Source: Burkholderiales bacterium (GTDB lineage: Bacteria; Pseudomonadota; Gammaproteobacteria; Burkholderiales; Burkholderiaceae_C). Taken from it: 23,247 bases of DNA. Positions 1 through 7,718 of this stretch are shown piece after piece. The notes below the pieces were generated by a model. That model did no database searches. It was not told the origin of the DNA and saw only the letters and a program-made list of their open reading frames with translations. The position numbers and the translations under genes were made by a program. Location of the stretch: positions 1 to 23,247 of the forward strand of contig JAABPT010000079.1 of the NCBI GenBank assembly GCA_011391855.1, written 5' to 3'. Each line of letters starts with the position of its first letter. The first letter of the stretch is position 1.

Positions 1-773
1 TCCTGCACGCCCTTGCCGCCTGCACGCTGCACCAGTTCGTCCATGCTGGCGATGAAGCTCTCGCCGCCTTCGAGCGAAAAGCGCTTCTGCCCCACGTATT
101 TGGTGTGCAGGTAGCGCTCCAGGCCTTCGGCCGCGGTGAGGCGTTCGAGAATGTGCATCTTCTCGGCCACGGTGAAGCTGGGCTTGCTGCGGATCGATTC
201 CAGCCGCTCCTGCCACCAGCGCTTCTCGGCCGGGTCGGTGCAGTGCATGAACTCGGCGCCGATGGTGCCGCAGTAGGTCTCGCGCAAGGCCTGCAAGATC
301 TCGCGCAGGCTCATGTTCTCGGCCTTGCTGAAATAGGTGTTCGCGGCCGAGAACGTGATGTCCATGTCGGACTCGCTCAGGTCGTAGAACGCCGGTTCCA
401 GTTCGGGGATCTTGGGGCGCTCGGTGCGCTTGAGCGGGTCCAGGTCGGCCCAGCGCGAACCCAGGAAGCGGTAGGCCGCGATCAGGCTCTGCACGTGCAC
501 CTGCTTGCGTGCGACGGCCAGGTCGGCCTCGCTGGCCTTCAGCGCGAAGGCATTGGCCTTGGCGCGCTGGGCGAAGCTCTCCACCACCGGCGCGTGCGGC
601 ACGTCTCGCGCCTCGGAGCCGTCGGTGGCCGGCACGTGCTGGAGGTTGTCGAAGTAGCTGCGCCAGTTGTCGGGCACGCTGCCGGGGTTGTCGAGGTAGG
701 CCTCGTACAACTCCTCGACGTAGGGGGCGTTGCCCCCGAACAGGTACGAGTTGGACCTGTACTGCTGCATCAT
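1..773 (-). CDS. sucA: 2-oxoglutarate dehydrogenase E1 component, N-terminal part (runs off left edge)
   Basis: Thiamine-diphosphate E1 subunit of the 2-oxoglutarate dehydrogenase complex, which decarboxylates 2-oxoglutarate in the TCA cycle and passes succinyl to the E2 lipoyl domain. About 257 of the usual ~950 residues are present. The first residues, MMQQYRSNSYLFGGNAPYVE, then EELYEAYLDNPGSVPDNW, are the typical E1 N-terminal domain that docks to E2. Further on, YRFLGSRWADLDPLK and AEFMHCTDPAEKRWWQ are also typical of SucA. Two ATG codons are adjacent (773 and 770). AAGGTGAG lies about 8 bases upstream of the first, so 773 is chosen. The rest of the gene, and probably sucB and lpdA, lie beyond position 1. 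Family assignment is sure; the end is not visible. Confidence 0.95.
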   Translation of the reverse strand, partial: MMQQYRSNSYLFGGNAPYVEELYEAYLDNPGSVPDNWRSYFDNLQHVPATDGSEARDVPHAPVVESFAQRAKANAFALKASEADLAVARKQVHVQSLIAAYRFLGSRWADLDPLKRTERPKIPELEPAFYDLSESDMDITFSAANTYFSKAENMSLREILQALRETYCGTIGAEFMHCTDPAEKRWWQERLESIRSKPSFTVAEKMHILERLTAAEGLERYLHTKYVGQKRFSLEGGESFIASMDELVQRAGGKGVQ

Positions 774-815
774 CTTTCGCTCACCTTTCGCCCGCGGTTT
801 CCGCCGGCTTCGATG

Positions 816-827
816 GGTTGATCAACC
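816..827. promoter_or_regulatory. Perfect 12-bp palindrome in the sucA leader
   Basis: GGTTGATCAACC is a perfect palindrome about 43 bases upstream of the sucA start codon. Its size and place fit an operator for a dimeric regulator near the sucA promoter. I cannot name the regulator. Confidence 0.35.
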
Positions 828-870
828 TTCCGCGACCCCGGCTGCACCGGGCCAGCGGACTAGCGACCCG

Positions 871-898
871 CCTTGCTGCTTGTCTCGCACCAGCAAGG
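871..898. repeat. 8-bp inverted repeat upstream of sucA
   Basis: CCTTGCTG (871-878) and CAGCAAGG (891-898) are exact inverted copies separated by 12 bases. The arm centres are 20 bp apart, about two helical turns. It may be a regulator site or an mRNA hairpin in the sucA 5' leader. No T-run follows on either strand, so it is not a simple terminator. Confidence 0.35.
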
Positions 899-1099
899 GG
901 ACGGGAAGGACCGTTGTTCTTTCAGCCAGCGACTCTAGCACCACGACTGGCCATTTCCGCCCGCCATTGGACACCGGCAATCCCTGCGCTTTCCTGACAA
1001 GGGCGGCCCGCCACGGGTGCCGCCCCGGACTTTCCCGGCTTTCTCTGCCGCAGCGCGGCACTACGATGCCGGGTTTCCCAACCCACGAAGGACGGCTCC

Positions 1100-2671
1100 A
1101 TGAAATTCAAGGCACTCCTGGCCGCGGCGGCCCTGGCCGCGGCGGTGGCGCTGCCCGCCCAGGCGCAAACCCTGCGCTGGGCGGCGCAGAACGACATCCT
1201 GACCATGGACCCGCATTCGCAGAACCATGCGACGACGAATGCCATCCTGATGCACGCCTACGAAGGCCTCACGCGCTACAGCGACAAATACGAGGTCGAA
1301 CCCGCGCTGGCCACGAAGTGGACCTTCGTCAGCCCGACGCAGGTGCGCTTCGAACTGCGCAAGGGCGTCAAGTTCCACGACGGCACGCCGTTCACGGCCG
1401 ACGACGTGGTGTTCTCTTTCGGCCGCATCAAGCAGCCGCAGGGCACGATGCAGATCTATGTCACTGGCGTGAACGAGGTGAAGAAGGTCGACGAGCACAC
1501 CGTGGACCTGGTGCTGGCGGCGCCCAACCCCATCCTGCTGCGCAACATCATCGACTTCCGCATCATGAGCAAGGCCTGGGCCGAGAAGAACAACGCCACC
1601 AAGGTGCAGGACTACAAGGCCAAGGAGGAAAACTTCGCCACCCGCAACGTCATGGGCACCGGGTCGTACCGCATCCTGAGCTGGCAGCCGGAACAACGCA
1701 TCATGATGGCGCGCAACGAAGCATGGTGGGACAAGCACAAGGGCAACGTCACGCAGGTCGTCTACACGCCGATCAAGGCCGAGGGCACGCGGGTGGCCGC
1801 GCTGCTGTCGGGCGACGTGGACATGCTCACCGACATCCCCACGCAGGACATCGCCCGGCTGCGCACCGACAAGAAGCTCAAGATCGTCGACGGGCCGGAG
1901 GTGCGCACGATCTTCTTCGCGCCCGACATCGGCAGCCCCGAGTTGAAGTACAGCAGCGTCAAGGGCAAGAACCCCTTCGCCGACAAGCGCGTGCGCCAGG
2001 CGCTCAGCCTGGCCATCGACCGTGAAGCGATTCGCCGCAGCACGATGAGCGGCATGTCCATCCCCGCGGCACTGATGGTGGCGCCCGGCGTCAATGGCTA
2101 CGACAAGCAACTCGACGCGCCCGCCAAGGCCGACCCGTCACGCGCCAAGAGCCTGCTGGCCGAAGCCGGCTATCCCAATGGTTTCGAAGTGCGGCTGAAC
2201 TGCCCCAACAACCGCTATGTCAACGACGAGAAGATCTGCCAGGCCGTGACCGCCATGTGGGCGCGCATCGGCGTCAAGGCTTCGCTGGTGGCAGAGAACA
2301 TGGCCACTTTCAGCCAGAAGTTTCAGAACTTCGACTCGTCGATCTACATGCTGGGCTGGGGCGTGGCCACGTACGACGCGCAGTACATGGTCCAGTCGCT
2401 GGCCCGCACACGCACCAGCGGTGCCGACGGCAACTTCAACTTCTCCAAGGTCAGCGACCCGGTGGTCGACCGCCTGACCGACGCGATGAAGAGCGAGGTC
2501 GATGTGGCCAAGCGCAACGCGATGATCCGCGAGGCGCTGGTGCGCATCAAGGACGAAGTGCTGCTGATCCCCATCCACCACCAGATGCGGCCCTGGGCCA
2601 TGAAGGCGGGCGTGACCACGGTGCACCGCTCCGACGACCGGCCGGAGGCGCGTTTCACTTCGATCCGCTGA
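1100..2671 (+). CDS. ABC transporter substrate-binding protein, peptide/nickel type (SBP_bac_5 family)
   Basis: Periplasmic binding protein of 523 residues that would deliver a ligand to an ABC importer. Residues 1-22 are a Sec signal peptide with probable cleavage after AQA. The mature part starts LRWAAQNDILTMDPHS and contains FELRKGVKFHDGTPFTADDV, the hallmark of the family 5 binding proteins (DppA, OppA, NikA type). The length is normal for the family. The start is supported by GAAGGA 8 bases upstream. No permease or ATPase genes follow; a terminator follows directly, so this is a stand-alone binding protein whose membrane partner must be elsewhere. The ligand is unknown: peptides are the default guess, but many Burkholderiales paralogues are uncharacterised. 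Confidence 0.93.
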   Translation: MKFKALLAAAALAAAVALPAQAQTLRWAAQNDILTMDPHSQNHATTNAILMHAYEGLTRYSDKYEVEPALATKWTFVSPTQVRFELRKGVKFHDGTPFTADDVVFSFGRIKQPQGTMQIYVTGVNEVKKVDEHTVDLVLAAPNPILLRNIIDFRIMSKAWAEKNNATKVQDYKAKEENFATRNVMGTGSYRILSWQPEQRIMMARNEAWWDKHKGNVTQVVYTPIKAEGTRVAALLSGDVDMLTDIPTQDIARLRTDKKLKIVDGPEVRTIFFAPDIGSPELKYSSVKGKNPFADKRVRQALSLAIDREAIRRSTMSGMSIPAALMVAPGVNGYDKQLDAPAKADPSRAKSLLAEAGYPNGFEVRLNCPNNRYVNDEKICQAVTAMWARIGVKASLVAENMATFSQKFQNFDSSIYMLGWGVATYDAQYMVQSLARTRTSGADGNFNFSKVSDPVVDRLTDAMKSEVDVAKRNAMIREALVRIKDEVLLIPIHHQMRPWAMKAGVTTVHRSDDRPEARFTSIR

Positions 2672-2691
2672 TCGACGGCTCGAGCACTGCA

Positions 2692-2715
2692 ACGGGGCTC
2701 GCGGGCCCCGTTTTT
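2692..2715 (+). terminator. Rho-independent terminator after the substrate-binding protein gene
   Basis: A 7-bp perfect stem (ACGGGGC / GCCCCGT) with a 6-base loop is followed by TTTTT, starting 21 bases after the stop codon of the upstream gene. It marks that gene as a single-gene transcript. Confidence 0.85.
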
Positions 2716-2808
2716 CGTGCCGCGAGTGCGTTGCAACCCGGCAGCCGCCCTGCGCGTTGACGATGGCCTGGCGACGAGGCTTCGCCGAGATGGCCGCGAG
2801 GAAACGAC

Positions 2809-3069
2809 TCAGTATCGCGGGGACGAAGCGGGGGCCGAGGCAGGCGGTGCCGGGGGCGGCAGCTGCGCCGTACCGCCGACACCCACGCTGACCGGACCCG
2901 AGCCCACGGAAACGCCGCCACCAACGCGGCCGCTGCTGTCCACGCCGACACCGGCGCTGCCGCCCGGGAAAGGCAGCGAGACGCCGAGACCCAACGAGGT
3001 GCAAGCGGCCAGTGCCACTGCAGCGGTCAGCGCCGCCGCGCACCGTGCCATCACGCGAGCCCAGCCCAT
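2809..3069 (-). CDS. Small Gly/Val-rich putative lipoprotein
   Basis: An 86-residue protein starting MGWARVMARCAAALTAAV, with a hydrophobic segment ending in the lipobox LAAC (cysteine at about residue 22). It is therefore probably lipidated and exported. The mature part alternates Gly and Val (GVGVDSSGRVGGGVSVGSG) and ends Pro/Ala-rich. The ATG at 3069 lies 2 bases after the stop of the flavoprotein gene and has no strong ribosome site, suggesting coupled translation; a second ATG at 3051 is possible. Similar short Gly/Val lipoproteins occur in related bacteria, but I know no function. It is the last gene of the etf operon by position. Confidence 0.6.
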   Translation of the reverse strand: MGWARVMARCAAALTAAVALAACTSLGLGVSLPFPGGSAGVGVDSSGRVGGGVSVGSGPVSVGVGGTAQLPPPAPPASAPASSPRY

Positions 3070-3071
3070 GT

Positions 3072-4061
3072 TCAGCCCAGGCAGTTCAGGCGCGCCAGGC
3101 TGTCCATGGCGGCCAGACGACGGCATGCCGCGGCCAGTTCGGCGCGAAGCTGTTCCACGCGCGCGGCCACCGGCACCACGGCCTTCACCGCGCCGATGCC
3201 CTGGCCGCAGCCCCAGATGTCTTTCCAGGCCTTCTTGGAGCCTTCGCCGCCGCCGAAGTCCATCTTGCTCGGGTCGCTCTCGGGCAAATGGTCGGGGTCC
3301 AGGCCGGCGTTGCGGATGGAAGGCTTGAGATAGTTGCCGTGCACGCCGGTGAACAGGCTGGAGTAGACGATGTCGTCACTGTTGCTGTCGACGATGCATT
3401 GCTTGTAGGCCTCGGACGCACGCGCCTCAACGGTGGCGATGAAGGCCGAGCCGATGTAGGCGAAGTCGGCTCCCGCGGCCAGCGCGGCCAGCACGCCGTC
3501 GCCGGTGGCGATGGCTCCGGAAAGCGCCAGCGGCCCGCTGAACCATTCGCGGATCTCCTGCACCAGCGCAAACGGGCTCTTCACGCCAGCGTGGCCGCCA
3601 GCACCCGCCGCCACCGCGATCAGGCCGTCGGCGCCCTTGTCGATGGCCTTGTGCGCGAAGGCGTTGTTGATGATGTCGTGCAGCACCACACCGCCCCAGC
3701 CCTGCACGGCCTGGAACACATCGCTGCGCGCACCCAGCGAGGTGATGACGATCGGCACCTTGTACTTGGCGCACACGGCCATGTCGTGGTCGAGCCGGTC
3801 ATTGCTCTTGTGCACGATCTGGTTCACGGCAAACGGCGCGGCGGGTTGGTCCGGGTGGTCGCGGTCCCAGGCTGCCAGCGTCTCGGTGATCTCGGCCAGC
3901 CATTCGTCGAGCTGCGAGGCCGGGCGCGCATTGAGCGCCGGCATCGAACCCACGATGCCCGACTTGCATTGCTCGATGACGAGCTTGGGGTGGCTGATGA
4001 TGAACAGCGGCGCGCCGATGATCGGCAAAGGCACCTTCTTTAGAGCGGCTGGCAGGGCCAT
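3072..4061 (-). CDS. Nitronate monooxygenase family FMN flavoprotein (2-nitropropane dioxygenase-like)
   Basis: A 329-residue TIM-barrel flavoprotein. Members oxidise alkyl nitronates or act as NAD(P)H:quinone reductases using FMN. Seen here: N-terminal PIIGAPLFIISHPKL, where the FMN site begins; VAAGAGGHAG near residue 155, with the conserved His of the nitronate enzymes; and GADFAYIGSAFIAT, the usual FMN-phosphate loop. The length is normal. Its ATG overlaps the stop codon of the acyl-CoA dehydrogenase (TGATG at 4063-4059), so the two are translationally coupled. That context suggests a role in acyl-CoA or nitro-fatty-acid metabolism, but this is inference; the substrate cannot be read from sequence. 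Confidence 0.88.
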   Translation of the reverse strand: MALPAALKKVPLPIIGAPLFIISHPKLVIEQCKSGIVGSMPALNARPASQLDEWLAEITETLAAWDRDHPDQPAAPFAVNQIVHKSNDRLDHDMAVCAKYKVPIVITSLGARSDVFQAVQGWGGVVLHDIINNAFAHKAIDKGADGLIAVAAGAGGHAGVKSPFALVQEIREWFSGPLALSGAIATGDGVLAALAAGADFAYIGSAFIATVEARASEAYKQCIVDSNSDDIVYSSLFTGVHGNYLKPSIRNAGLDPDHLPESDPSKMDFGGGEGSKKAWKDIWGCGQGIGAVKAVVPVAARVEQLRAELAAACRRLAAMDSLARLNCLG

Positions 4062-5851
4062 CAGAAAGACTCCAGGGGCATGGCGGTGACGGATTCGGCG
4101 CCTTCGACGATGCTGTCGCGCAGGCCGCTCGCCTTGTTGAGGATGTGGTCGGCGTAGAAATGCGCGGTGGCGATCTTGGCCTGCATGAAGGCGGCGTCGG
4201 TGCCCTCGGCCAGGCGGTCTTCGGCGGCCATCAGCGCGCGCGCCATCTGCCAGCCGCAGACCACCGTGCCGGCCAGCATGAGGTAGGGCACGCTGCCGGC
4301 GAAGACGGCATTGGGGCTGGCCTTGGTTTGGCCGGCGACGAAGTCCACGGCGTCCAGGAAGGCTTGCCGTGCGGTGGACAGGCGGGCGGACACGGCGCGG
4401 CCGGCCGCGCTTTCGCGTGCCCGCAGTTCGCCTTCGGTGACCTCGATCTGGGCGGCTATGGCACGCGCCACCGCGCCGCCGTCGCGCGCCGTCTTGCGGC
4501 CCACCAGGTCGTTGGCCTGGATGGCGGTGGTGCCTTCGTAGATGGTCAGGATCTTGGCGTCGCGCAGGTATTGCGCCGCGCCGGTTTCCTCGATGTAGCC
4601 CATGCCGCCGTGCACCTGCACGCCCAGGCTGGCCACGTCCAGGCTCATCTCGGTCGAAAGGCCCTTGATCAGCGGCACCATGAACTCGTAGTAGGCCTGG
4701 TTCTGCTGGCGCACCTCGGCGTCGGGGTGGGCATGCGCGGCGTCATACGCCGCTGCGGCCACCAGCGCCATGGCGCGGCAGCCCTCGGTGTGGGCGCGCA
4801 TGGTCAACAGCATGCGGCGCACGTCGGGGTGGTGGATGATGGCGCCGGGCGCTGTCAGCGAGCCGTCGACCGGCCGGCCCTGCACGCGGTCGCGCGCATA
4901 GGCCACCGCCTTCTGGTAGGCGCGCTCGGCCAGCGCGATGCCTTGCACGCCGACGCCGAAGCGCGCGGCGTTCATCATGATGAACATGTATTCCAGGCCG
5001 CGATTTTCCTGGCCCACGAGGAAGGCCGTGGCACCGCCGTGGTCGCCGTACTGCAGCACCGCGGTGGGGCTGGCCTTGATGCCGAGCTTGTGCTCGATGC
5101 TCACGCAGTGCACGTCGTTGCGCGCACCCAGGCTGCCGTCGGCGTTGACCCCGAATTTCGGGCAGATGAAGAGCGAGATACCTTTCACACCCTCGGGTGC
5201 ACCGCTCACCCGCGCCAGCACGAGGTGGACGATATTCTCGGCCAGGTCGTGTTCACCGTAGGTGATGTAGATCTTGGTACCGAAGAGCTTGTGGCTGCCG
5301 TCGGCCTGCGGCTCAGCGCGCGTGCGCACCACCGAAAGGTCGCTCCCGGCCTGCGGCTCGGTGAGGTTCATCGACCCCGTCCACGAGCCGTCGATCATCT
5401 TCGGAATGAAGGCCGATTGTTGTTCGGGCGTGCCGGCGGTGAGCAACGCTTCGATGGCGCCGTCGGTCAGCAGCGGGCACAGCGCGAAGCTGAGACTCGC
5501 GCTGTTGACCATCTCGCTGCAGGCGGCGTGGATCAGCTTGGGCAGCCCCTGGCCGCCGAAATCGGCCGGGTGCTGCAGGCCCTGCCAGCCGCCTTCGGCA
5601 AACTGGCGGAAGGCTTCCTTGAAGCCGGCTGCCGTGCGTACCTGGCCGTTCTGGAACGACGAAGGGTTCTTGTCGCTTTCCCAGTTGAGCGGCGCCACCA
5701 CGCCTTCGTTGAACTTGGCGCATTCCTCCAGCACCGCGGCAGCGGTGTCGTAGCCGGCATCTTCATAGCCCGGCAATTGCGCGACGGCGTCGATGCAGGC
5801 CAGTTCCTTCATCACGAACAACATGTCCTTGACGGGGGCGCGGTAGGTCAT
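4061..5851 (-). CDS. Acyl-CoA dehydrogenase, long form with C-terminal extension (DmdC-like architecture)
   Basis: FAD enzyme of 596 residues that introduces the alpha-beta double bond into an acyl-CoA and hands electrons to ETF. Motifs: LTEPQAGSD at 163-171 (substrate/FAD signature of the middle domain), HGGMGYIEE at 414-422, and YEGTTAIQ at 438-445, whose Glu439 is the expected catalytic base. About 130 further residues form the C-terminal domain found in ~600-residue members such as 3-methylmercaptopropionyl-CoA dehydrogenase. The start MTYRAPVKDMLF is chosen because AGGAGA lies 8-13 bases upstream; a longer reading frame would begin at 5884 with atypical residues. It lies in one operon with etfBA, its electron acceptor. 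Chain-length preference is not predictable; a DMSP role is not implied. Confidence 0.93.
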   Translation of the reverse strand: MTYRAPVKDMLFVMKELACIDAVAQLPGYEDAGYDTAAAVLEECAKFNEGVVAPLNWESDKNPSSFQNGQVRTAAGFKEAFRQFAEGGWQGLQHPADFGGQGLPKLIHAACSEMVNSASLSFALCPLLTDGAIEALLTAGTPEQQSAFIPKMIDGSWTGSMNLTEPQAGSDLSVVRTRAEPQADGSHKLFGTKIYITYGEHDLAENIVHLVLARVSGAPEGVKGISLFICPKFGVNADGSLGARNDVHCVSIEHKLGIKASPTAVLQYGDHGGATAFLVGQENRGLEYMFIMMNAARFGVGVQGIALAERAYQKAVAYARDRVQGRPVDGSLTAPGAIIHHPDVRRMLLTMRAHTEGCRAMALVAAAAYDAAHAHPDAEVRQQNQAYYEFMVPLIKGLSTEMSLDVASLGVQVHGGMGYIEETGAAQYLRDAKILTIYEGTTAIQANDLVGRKTARDGGAVARAIAAQIEVTEGELRARESAAGRAVSARLSTARQAFLDAVDFVAGQTKASPNAVFAGSVPYLMLAGTVVCGWQMARALMAAEDRLAEGTDAAFMQAKIATAHFYADHILNKASGLRDSIVEGAESVTAMPLESF

Positions 5852-5872
5852 GTCTTGTCTCCTGATGTGACA

Positions 5873-5893
5873 AGGGCGCCGCAATGGCGCCCT
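5873..5893 (-). other. Intercistronic hairpin between etfA and the acyl-CoA dehydrogenase gene
   Basis: AGGGCGCC and GGCGCCCT form a perfect 8-bp stem with a 5-base loop in the 59-base gap, ending 21 bases before the dehydrogenase start. No U-run follows, so it is more likely an mRNA stability or processing hairpin, or a partial attenuator, that sets etfBA apart from the downstream genes. Confidence 0.5.
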
Positions 5894-5910
5894 CCTGGGT
5901 CAAGCTGGAA

Positions 5911-6855
5911 TCAGAGGCTGGCCGTGAGTTCGGGCACTGCCGTGAAGAGGTCGGCCTCCAGCCCGTAGTCGGCGACGCTGAAGATCGGCGCCTCGGGGTC
6001 CTTGTTGATGGCCACGATGACCTTGCTGTCCTTCATGCCGGCCAGATGTTGAATGGCGCCGCTGATGCCCACTGCGACATACAGTTGCGGCGCCACGATC
6101 TTGCCCGTCTGCCCCACCTGCCAGTCGTTGGGGGCGTAGCCGGCGTCCACGGCGGCGCGGCTGGCACCCAAGGCGGCGCCCAGCTTGTCGGCCAGCGGCA
6201 TCAGCACGTCGTTGAACTTGTCGTTGGAGCCCAAAGCGCGACCACCGCTGACGATGATCTTGGCCGCCGTGAGTTCGGGCCGGTCGAGCTTGGCGATCTC
6301 GCTGCCCAGGAAGACCGACAGGCCGCTGTCGGCCACCGCCGCCAGGTTTTCCACCGCGGCACTGCCGCCCGAGCTTGCCGCGGGGTCGAAACCGGTGGTG
6401 CGCACGGTGATGACCTTGATGGTGTCCAGGCTCTGCACGGTGGCGATGGCGTTACCGGCGTAGATGGGGCGCTCGAAGGTGTCGGGACCGACCACCTTCA
6501 TGGCGTCGCTGATCTGCGCCACGTCGAGCAGCGCCGCCACGCGCGGGGCCACGTTCTTGCCGTGCGCGGTGGCCGGGAACAGCAGGTGGCTGTAGTTGCG
6601 CGCGACGGCCAGCACCTGCGCGGCCACGTTCTCGCCCAGCTGCTCGGCCAGGTCGGGGGCGTCGGCCAGCAGCACCTTGGCCACACCGGCCACCTGAGCG
6701 GCGGCCTGCGCGGCACCGGCGGCATTCGCGCCGGCGACCAGCACGTGGACTTCGCCACCGCACTGCAGGGCCGCGGTGATGGTGTTGAGGGTGGCGCCCT
6801 TCAGGGTGCCGTGGTCGTGTTCGGCCACAACCAGGACTTTCGCGAGTGCGGCCAT
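5911..6855 (-). CDS. etfA: Electron transfer flavoprotein alpha subunit
   Basis: The 314-residue alpha subunit of ETF, which binds FAD and carries electrons from acyl-CoA dehydrogenases to ETF-ubiquinone oxidoreductase. The N-terminal half (KVLVVAEHDHGTLKGATLNT) is the ETF domain. The C-terminal FAD domain shows VSGGRALGSNDKF and VGQTGKIVAPQLYVAVGISG, followed by AINKDPEAPIFSVADYGL, the usual ETF-alpha signature region. Length is typical. It begins 2 bases after the etfB stop codon, so the two subunits are co-translated. Confidence 0.97.
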   Translation of the reverse strand: MAALAKVLVVAEHDHGTLKGATLNTITAALQCGGEVHVLVAGANAAGAAQAAAQVAGVAKVLLADAPDLAEQLGENVAAQVLAVARNYSHLLFPATAHGKNVAPRVAALLDVAQISDAMKVVGPDTFERPIYAGNAIATVQSLDTIKVITVRTTGFDPAASSGGSAAVENLAAVADSGLSVFLGSEIAKLDRPELTAAKIIVSGGRALGSNDKFNDVLMPLADKLGAALGASRAAVDAGYAPNDWQVGQTGKIVAPQLYVAVGISGAIQHLAGMKDSKVIVAINKDPEAPIFSVADYGLEADLFTAVPELTASL

Positions 6856-6857
6856 GG

Positions 6858-7607
6858 TCAGATCACCTTTGCTTCGTTCTTGAGCTTGGCCACCAGCGTG
6901 GCCACGTCGGGCACCTTGACGCCGGCGCCGCGCTTGGGCGGTTCGACGACTTTCAGCGTCTTGATGCGCGGTGCCACGTCCACGCCCAGGTCGGCAGGCT
7001 TGACCACTTCCAGCGGCTTTTTCTTGGCCTTCATGATGTTGGGCAGCGTCACGTAGCGCGGCTCGTTCAGCCGCAGGTCGGTGGTGACGACGGCCGGCAG
7101 CTTGAGCCTGACCCTCTCGACGCCGCCGTCGACCTCGCGCGTGACGGTGGCCTGCCCGTCGGCGATCTCCACCTTCGACACGAACGTGCCCTGCGCCATG
7201 CCGCCCAGCGCAGCCAGCATCTGCCCGGTCTGGTTGCAGTCGTCGTCGATGGCCTGCTTGCCCACGATCACCAGCCCGGGCTGTTCCTTGTCGACCAGGG
7301 CCTTGAGCAGCTTGGCCACCGCCAGCGGCTGCAACTCATCAGCGCACTCGACGAGGATGGCGCGGTCGGCACCGATGGCCATGGCCGTGCGCAGCGTTTC
7401 CTGGCACTGCGTGACGCCGCAGGACACGGCCACGATCTCGGTGACCACGCCCTTCTCCTTCAGGCGCACGGCTTCTTCGACGGCGATCTCGTCGAAGGGG
7501 TTCATGCTCATCTTGACGTTGGCGATGTCCACACCGCTGCCGTCGCTCTTGACGCGCACCTTGACGTTGTAGTCGACCACCCGCTTGACGGGTACCAGCA
7601 CCTTCAT
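6858..7607 (-). CDS. etfB: Electron transfer flavoprotein beta subunit
   Basis: The 249-residue beta subunit of ETF, which binds AMP and docks to dehydrogenases through its recognition loop. Recognisable stretches are MKVLVPVKRVVDYNVKVRVK, NPFDEIAVEEAVRLKEKG, GKQAIDDDCNQTGQMLAALG and LNEPRYVTLPNIMKAKKKPL, the last being the ETF-beta recognition-loop region. AGGAG lies about 8 bases before the ATG. It is the first gene of the operon etfB-etfA-dehydrogenase-flavoprotein-lipoprotein, and the region upstream carries two copies of an ACGATCGT site that probably regulates it. Confidence 0.97.
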   Translation of the reverse strand: MKVLVPVKRVVDYNVKVRVKSDGSGVDIANVKMSMNPFDEIAVEEAVRLKEKGVVTEIVAVSCGVTQCQETLRTAMAIGADRAILVECADELQPLAVAKLLKALVDKEQPGLVIVGKQAIDDDCNQTGQMLAALGGMAQGTFVSKVEIADGQATVTREVDGGVERVRLKLPAVVTTDLRLNEPRYVTLPNIMKAKKKPLEVVKPADLGVDVAPRIKTLKVVEPPKRGAGVKVPDVATLVAKLKNEAKVI

Positions 7608-7632
7608 GAATGACGCTCCTGGGCTTGAGATG

Positions 7633-7640
7633 ACGATCGT
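7633..7640. promoter_or_regulatory. Second ACGATCGT site, close to the etfB start
   Basis: An exact copy of the 8-bp palindromic core found at 7703-7710, 70 bp away from it and 26 bases upstream of the etfB ATG. Without extended arms it is probably a weaker or accessory site for the same regulator. Confidence 0.4.
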
Positions 7641-7694
7641 TTGCTGCGGGCCATTCTAGAGGTCGAACCCCTTCGAATCGCCCGGGCAGGGCAG

Positions 7695-7718
7695 AAAATA
7701 GAACGATCGTACTATTTT
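7695..7718. promoter_or_regulatory. 24-bp palindromic operator-like site upstream of etfBA
   Basis: Arms AAAATAG (7695-7701) and CTATTTT (7712-7718) flank the palindrome ACGATCGT (7703-7710), with only the single A on each side of the core not pairing. It is markedly AT-rich for this genome and lies about 90 bases upstream of etfB, ending on the stop codon of the transporter gene. The form fits a dimeric TetR-type regulator of fatty-acid catabolism; Betaproteobacteria have such regulators for etf and acyl-CoA genes (for example FadP), but I cannot prove the match. It could also act weakly as a terminator hairpin for the transporter. Confidence 0.6.

Larger units (their letters stand above)
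774..1099. other. Divergent intergenic region between sucA and the solute-binding protein gene
   Basis: These 326 bases hold no credible gene but must hold the promoters for sucA (leftward) and the binding-protein gene (rightward). I see no good sigma-70 pair. A weak -10 candidate for the rightward gene is TACGAT at 1062-1067. It lies inside a short inverted repeat (CGGCA at 1056-1060, TGCCG at 1067-1071), and the ribosome site GAAGGA sits just before the ATG at 1100. Two stronger palindromes on the sucA side are listed separately. Confidence 0.5.

Noticed and set aside
4145..5968. A 607-codon plus-strand frame opposite the acyl-CoA dehydrogenase
   Set aside because: Same GC-bias effect: low-complexity His/Gly/Val composition and no motif, while the minus strand encodes a recognisable enzyme.
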